Below are positions 36,296 to 40,730 of a DNA stretch of 40,730 bases, in pieces (position 1 is the stretch's first letter; every line of letters starts with the position of its first letter). The notes under the pieces were generated by a model. The model ran no database searches. It saw nothing but the letters and a program-made list of their open reading frames with translations, and had not been told where the DNA came from. Origin of the DNA: an uncultured bacterium (GTDB lineage Bacteria > Bacillota > Clostridia > Lachnospirales > Lachnospiraceae); assembly GCA_947175015.1 (NCBI GenBank), contig CAMWLE010000025.1:1-40730 (forward strand), given 5' to 3'. The position numbers and the translations under genes are program-made.

Positions 36296-37264
36296 TTAGC
36301 CTTTGATACCGCCCTGATAGGTGATTCCATCCACCAGATATTCTTCCCCATAGAGGAAGATTAACAAGCTGGGTACCATATAAATGGTAGCCACTGCGAA
36401 AGCCAACCCAATCTCACCTGAATTGATCTTGCTCAAGAACACTGACAGTGGATGCATCTCCGCATCGGTAAGCAATAACAAGGGCTGTTCCACCATATTC
36501 CAATAATCAATAAACACCAGGATTGCCGCGGAACATATGGCGCCTTTACACAAGGGCATACAGATTCGCCTGTAAATCTGCCACTCTCCCGCACCATCTA
36601 TCTGTGCCGCCTCCATGACCGACTCTGGTATTCTGCGCATGAACTTCGTCAGCAAAAACACCGCAAACGGTGAAACAATACCTGGAAGCCAAATGGCCCA
36701 ATTGGTGTCTAACAAGTTCATCCAATCACTGACCAGATAATTAGGCACCAATGTTACCTGATACGGCATCAGCATCAGGATGATATACATAAAGAAGATC
36801 ATTTCCCGAATCCGTCCCCGATATCTGGCAAATCCATAGGAAGCCAGGGATGCCACGAGTAGCTGGAACAATACAATGGGGCCCACCAATATAACAGAAT
36901 TCCAAAATTTCAGCAAATATTCCGGGCTTTTCAGCAACACAGTATTATACTGGCTGAAAGATACCATATCAGGAATAAATTTCAGATTCACTTTCTCCGA
37001 TATGTACACCTTACCCCCATTGGCATCCGTGGCAAATACAGAACCATAATTGGCTGATATCTCCGATGCCGCCATAAAGGAATTCGTAATGGTCAACACA
37101 ATGGGCATTAAAAACAGGAACGCAAATGTTGCCGCCACCACCGTAGCCAATGCAATCTTGGTTGCCTGCCACATTTTCCTGCGCTTTACATTGACAGGTT
37201 TGCTGACACGTTTTGGAGTTCCCGCTGCCGAAAGCTCATGAACTCCTTTTCTCTGCTTTTTCAA
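36296..37264 (-). CDS. Sugar-type ABC transporter permease (MalG-like)
   Basis: A 322-residue inner-membrane protein with six predicted helices. The cytoplasmic EAA loop reads EAAQIDGAGEWQIYRRICMP, matching the ATPase-docking consensus. Such permeases pair with a MalF-type subunit and a solute-binding lipoprotein to import oligosaccharides. The start is TTG (37262-37264) overlapping the MalF-type stop as TTGA, with AAAGGA upstream, so translation is probably coupled. No ATPase is encoded nearby. Firmicute sugar importers often share a multitask ATPase of the MsmX type, which would resolve this. Confidence 0.92.
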   Translation of the reverse strand: MKKQRKGVHELSAAGTPKRVSKPVNVKRRKMWQATKIALATVVAATFAFLFLMPIVLTITNSFMAASEISANYGSVFATDANGGKVYISEKVNLKFIPDMVSFSQYNTVLLKSPEYLLKFWNSVILVGPIVLFQLLVASLASYGFARYRGRIREMIFFMYIILMLMPYQVTLVPNYLVSDWMNLLDTNWAIWLPGIVSPFAVFLLTKFMRRIPESVMEAAQIDGAGEWQIYRRICMPLCKGAICSAAILVFIDYWNMVEQPLLLLTDAEMHPLSVFLSKINSGEIGLAFAVATIYMVPSLLIFLYGEEYLVDGITYQGGIKG

Positions 37265-38250
37265 CCTTCCACATCCTTTCCAAAACGATTCTCCGCAATA
37301 AACAGAATTCCGATGATCAGAATCATCACCAGGGACATCAGTATTGCTGCTGCCGACAAAGTCTGATAATCCAGCGACTTGAACTTATTGTTCATAAAAT
37401 GCTGCAGCGTATAAATGGAATCATATGGATGATCATCCGTGAGCAAATACACTTCCCGGAATATCTTGAAGGAATTGATCAGGGACATGATCGTTACAAA
37501 CAAAAGTGATGAGGACAGATACCGTATTTTAATATGAAAGAAAGTCTGCAAAGGTGTAGCGCTTTCCAGGGTAGCCACTTCCAGAATATCCTTGGGAATG
37601 CTGGCAAGGGCCGCCATAAACAGAATCATATTATATCCCAGATTCTTCCATAAAAACAATATCACCACTACCACCAGTGCATAATCTGACTTCAGCCAGT
37701 CTATCTTATTCACTCCAAATACATTCAATACCTCATTCAGTGCGCCATTATAATGAAAGATTACCTGCCAGATCAGCACAATGGAAGCCACCGGCACCAT
37801 CATGGGACTTAAGAAGAAAGTTCTGAACTGACTTCGGAAAGGAAGTTTCGCTTCCAACACAATGGCCAGCAACAATGATAGCACTACCGCCAGCGGCACC
37901 GCCACAACAGAAAACGAAAAGGTATTGTGAGCCGCCTTGCGAAATGCGGAATTGCGTATAATGCTTTGAAAATTGTCCAAAAATACAAAATTACCACTGA
38001 TGGGATTATCTACCAGGGAATAATAAATGACCACCATAAAAGGAATGATAAAAAATGCCATAACCCCGATAAAGCTGGGGGCAATAAATGCCCCTGAGCT
38101 TATCTTCACTTTGCGCGTTCTTCGGGTTGTCTTAATATGGATTTTCGGCACATCCGTCTTATCATGTCTGCGGAATATGCTCCCATGCCCTGACCTGGAT
38201 TTCTTCTCCCGGACTGGCTTTGCCTCTCTGATTTTCTGCTTCTTACTCAC
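37261..38250 (-). CDS. Sugar-type ABC transporter permease (MalF-like)
   Basis: A 329-residue protein with a basic N-terminus and about six membrane helices. The EAA region reads EVATLESATPLQTFFHIKIR. The usual glycine after Asp (DGA) is a serine (ESA) and the proline after the helix is lost, a deviation from the consensus docking loop, while its partner MalG-like subunit keeps it. The start is GTG with GAGG upstream. It lies 48 bases after the solute-binding lipoprotein gene. The subunit order (binding protein, MalF, MalG) is the classical one. Confidence 0.92.
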   Translation of the reverse strand: MSKKQKIREAKPVREKKSRSGHGSIFRRHDKTDVPKIHIKTTRRTRKVKISSGAFIAPSFIGVMAFFIIPFMVVIYYSLVDNPISGNFVFLDNFQSIIRNSAFRKAAHNTFSFSVVAVPLAVVLSLLLAIVLEAKLPFRSQFRTFFLSPMMVPVASIVLIWQVIFHYNGALNEVLNVFGVNKIDWLKSDYALVVVVILFLWKNLGYNMILFMAALASIPKDILEVATLESATPLQTFFHIKIRYLSSSLLFVTIMSLINSFKIFREVYLLTDDHPYDSIYTLQHFMNNKFKSLDYQTLSAAAILMSLVMILIIGILFIAENRFGKDVEG

Positions 38251-38298
38251 TTTTCATCCTCATTCCGAAATGTAATTACATGAAAACGTCACTCTGAC

Positions 38299-40593
38299 TT
38301 AATTGTTTTCACCCACATAAATCTTAATGCGGCTCTGGATGACCGCTGCCACCTCATCCACGGACTTCTGCCCTTTATAGAAAGGCTCCGCTTCCTCATT
38401 GATAATGTTCAAGATCTCGCTGCCAAAATCAAGAGATACCGGACGGGCCGCTTCAATCAATTCCATCACCATATCAACCTCTTCCTGCGTAGTCGTGTGA
38501 TAGGTATAGGACCAACCATCCTGATAACCTACGCTGCTGCCGCCCTCCCAGGCAACCATCTCTCCATTCTCATTTTCATAATATTCTACTTTCGTAGCCT
38601 CTGCAATCATAGCATCCAGCTTGGATTTCAATACCGGAAATCCGTTCCAATAACGTCCGTTATCCTCCTGGGTCAGGATGGACTCGATAAACGCCCATGC
38701 ACCATCCTTATTTTTCGATTTCGCGGTAACGGCATATGCCTGACTTGCCATAATCGCATGCCCGCTTTGTCCGTCCACTGTAGGAAAACCGATGAAATTT
38801 GCCTGACCTTTGAACTCTTCTATGGGCACCTGAACCGAATCAAAATCACTGATACCCACCATATCCAGAAGCACTTCCCCGTTCTGTATCCTGTTCGGTG
38901 TGGATGCGCGGTCAGCACTCCAATCATATTCATCGGGGAAACGGTTTACAAAGTTAAGCAGATTCTTAAACTCATCCGTGTCAAATTTACACTCTCCGGT
39001 TGACCAGTCAATAAATGCACTCTCATTATAAATCATCAAATATTGCATCATAGCAGACTTGGTCTCTGTGTCAAACAGCTCTGCATCCGGATGCGCGTCC
39101 GCATAGTCGATCATCTCCTCCAAGGTCCACCCCTGCTTTCCTTCCAGGTCTTTGCCGCTGCCCACCACTGTTGAAATATTCATGTTGTTGGGAATACTCA
39201 CCAGCACATCCTGATAAGTATAAGCATTCAAGGCGCTTTCCACCAAATCCGAGCGGCTGAGCACAGTACTCTTATCCAGGTAAGGCGCCAAATCCTCGAA
39301 CACACCCTTGGCTACCATCTGCGAGATATTAACACCATACAAATCTATGATATCCGGGCAGTTTCTTGAGGTAAGGTCATTGTTCATATTTGTAAAGGCA
39401 TCACTCATGGCACTCGCATAATCATCATACTCACCAGCCATATATCTCTTGATACTGATATGATACTTGTCACTGCCCTTATTGAATTTCACCGCTGCAG
39501 ACTGCAGATCGGAACCTCCATATATGGTGCCGATCACAATGGTCTCCTTCTGGGCCACCTCACTGCTCTTGGTCTTGGTCAGCAAAGCAACCCCACTGTC
39601 ATCATTCTCCCAGTCCTGGTAAGCCACGACAAACCTGCCGTCATCCAGTGCGCTGCAGGCAGCTACGGTGGAACCGTCAATATCGCTGTCCAACCACGTA
39701 AGCACTTCTTCCTTGGTCTGTGTTGCTAAATCATATTCATACAGAGAACTGTTATCATAAACCAGGAAATCCTTCTCCACACCGGGAAGCAGTGTGCCAT
39801 TATTTGTATTGGGAAAATTCTCATAGGACTCTCCCAATTTCTTGCCTTCAAAATCAATTTCTGTCAATTTGTAACCACTGCTGCCACTGCCGCTGTCATA
39901 ATTATAAATACTTATGTACACCTTGCCATCTTTGCCCTGTCCCATGCCGTTGACCCAAGCGTTGGTGGTATCCACATGAATTTTCCCCTGATACTTTCCT
40001 TCCGCATCATAAAGCCACAAGACGTTCTCTGCGCAAAGGTAGATACGCCCCAGACTATCCGCAGCGAAAGATCGAAGATAGAAATTTCCGGAATCTGACT
40101 CCTCTTCAAACCGCTTTGACAAATTCTCCGAATACACCACATTGCCCTGGGCATCAAATTTATATAGAACCTGTCTGGACTCGAACATTCCCTCCGTATC
40201 CATCCTGGGAACAGACTCATGAGCAACCATATAAATACTGTCATCAACTCCTATGACAAAATTACTGATACTCACGTTTCCTCCCCCATCCGGCCATGTC
40301 AGAGGAATCGTTTCTACCTGCCTGTCTGTGAGAGAATACTTACGGAAATTCTCATAGCCCCTCTCTGCGGCCTCATCCCACTCCCAGACAGTATAATAAA
40401 CAGAATCTCCAAACAACTGCATACTGTAATAGGATGCGTTTTCATCATCAATCGCAACAAATTCCGGTACGTATATCCACTCTTTCTGCGTCAAATTATC
40501 GGTGGAATCCATATTGCCGCACCCTGCCAGGGGCAATGCGACCAGAGCCGCCAGCGAAAGCGCCGCTAGACGCTGTACCAGCTTTTTTTTCAT
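38299..40593 (-). CDS. Lipoprotein: beta-propeller-like region fused to ABC solute-binding domain (paralogue 1)
   Basis: 764 residues with lipobox LAGC (Cys25). Residues 35-345 contain propeller-like repeats (GVDDSIYMVA, DSLGRIYLCAEN, KDGKVYISIYN, DDGRFVVAYQD). Residues 350-764 are a family-1-like solute-binding domain (IVIGTIYGGSDLQSAAVKFN, CPDIIDLYGVN, and the end QSRIKIYVGENN). The last 40 residues closely parallel paralogue 2. Double start options exist; the ATG at 40591-40593 with GAGG nine bases upstream is preferred to the ATG two codons earlier. It is the first gene of the six-gene cluster and follows a nested palindrome with a T tract. Binding-protein fusions of this size are about twice the usual length. 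Confidence 0.87.
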   Translation of the reverse strand: MKKKLVQRLAALSLAALVALPLAGCGNMDSTDNLTQKEWIYVPEFVAIDDENASYYSMQLFGDSVYYTVWEWDEAAERGYENFRKYSLTDRQVETIPLTWPDGGGNVSISNFVIGVDDSIYMVAHESVPRMDTEGMFESRQVLYKFDAQGNVVYSENLSKRFEEESDSGNFYLRSFAADSLGRIYLCAENVLWLYDAEGKYQGKIHVDTTNAWVNGMGQGKDGKVYISIYNYDSGSGSSGYKLTEIDFEGKKLGESYENFPNTNNGTLLPGVEKDFLVYDNSSLYEYDLATQTKEEVLTWLDSDIDGSTVAACSALDDGRFVVAYQDWENDDSGVALLTKTKSSEVAQKETIVIGTIYGGSDLQSAAVKFNKGSDKYHISIKRYMAGEYDDYASAMSDAFTNMNNDLTSRNCPDIIDLYGVNISQMVAKGVFEDLAPYLDKSTVLSRSDLVESALNAYTYQDVLVSIPNNMNISTVVGSGKDLEGKQGWTLEEMIDYADAHPDAELFDTETKSAMMQYLMIYNESAFIDWSTGECKFDTDEFKNLLNFVNRFPDEYDWSADRASTPNRIQNGEVLLDMVGISDFDSVQVPIEEFKGQANFIGFPTVDGQSGHAIMASQAYAVTAKSKNKDGAWAFIESILTQEDNGRYWNGFPVLKSKLDAMIAEATKVEYYENENGEMVAWEGGSSVGYQDGWSYTYHTTTQEEVDMVMELIEAARPVSLDFGSEILNIINEEAEPFYKGQKSVDEVAAVIQSRIKIYVGENN

Positions 40594-40622
40594 AACCATA
40601 CACCTCATTCCTTGAAAAATAA

Positions 40623-40727
40623 ATACTCAATATGCAGTTTTCTCAGACACAAGCCTTCTTTCTATCTTATGTGGCCACCACAAAGATTTGCCGTATGTCT
40701 GCTATCCCCAAACTACATATTGAGTAT
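40623..40727 (-). promoter_or_regulatory. Nested long palindrome with T tract in front of the ABC cluster
   Basis: Perfect 12-bp arms ATACTCAATATG (40623-40634) and CATATTGAGTAT (40716-40727) enclose CAGACA/TGTCTG (40644-40649 and 40696-40701). These enclose ATCTT and TGTGG paired with CCACA and AAGAT (40664-40687, one bulge, loop CCA). On the minus strand the outer stem is followed by TTATTTTTC and then the ribosome-binding site of the first gene. It may be an attenuator, the terminator of an upstream gene outside the window, or a small mobile palindrome. Confidence 0.65.
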
Positions 40728-40730
40728 AAC

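Overview
The window looks like a chromosomal segment of a Lachnospiraceae-type Clostridium (low-to-moderate GC Firmicute). The grounds are strong AGGAGG ribosome-binding sites, a perfect CIRCE box on groESL, the secG-rnr-smpB-ssrA order, a DUF5688 protein, a DUF3842 protein, and a truncated PD-(D/E)XK (Rpn/TIGR01784-type) transposase relative. The genus cannot be fixed from the sequence alone. Most genes lie on the minus strand.

Left part (1-12 kb): a partial tRNA-Arg(CCG), a DUF5688 gene, efp, a fused shikimate kinase/type II dehydroquinase gene, aroE, a yqeG-type HAD phosphatase and a DUF3842 gene form a minus-strand housekeeping block. On the plus strand, an ECF transporter S component has a consensus promoter and a long, structured leader with riboswitch-like layout. 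It is followed by an orphan BlaI/MecI-type repressor, a small unknown gene, groESL under CIRCE control, a small unknown plus-strand gene with its own terminator, and UDP-galactopyranose mutase.

Middle (12-20 kb): the trans-translation and RNA quality-control block ssrA (tmRNA), smpB, rnr and secG, then a broken transposase/nuclease fragment, enolase, an aldo/keto reductase with a two-cluster Fe-S tail, and a small unknown gene.

Surface region (20-28.4 kb): a very large secreted M60-type zinc metallopeptidase carries a complete two-loop dockerin near its N-terminus and has no cell-wall anchor. The gene next to it encodes a membrane-anchored protein whose N-terminal domain resembles a cohesin. 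The two may form a two-gene cell-surface docking pair outside any cellulosome. Phosphoglycerate mutase (gpmI) lies upstream.

Right part (28.4-40.7 kb): a CDF metal exporter and a YgjP-type metallopeptidase on the plus strand face a six-gene minus-strand cluster. The cluster holds two paralogous lipoproteins that each appear to join a beta-propeller-like region to a solute-binding domain, two sugar-ABC permeases, an HlyD-type adaptor with a very long coiled coil, and a MacB/FtsX-periplasmic-core-like protein with a basic tail. No ATPase is present. A three-hairpin spacer splits the cluster into an importer half and an envelope half. A nested, terminator-like palindrome sits directly in front of the first gene. 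The cluster, the cohesin/dockerin pair and the two structured leaders are the best candidates for undescribed biology here.
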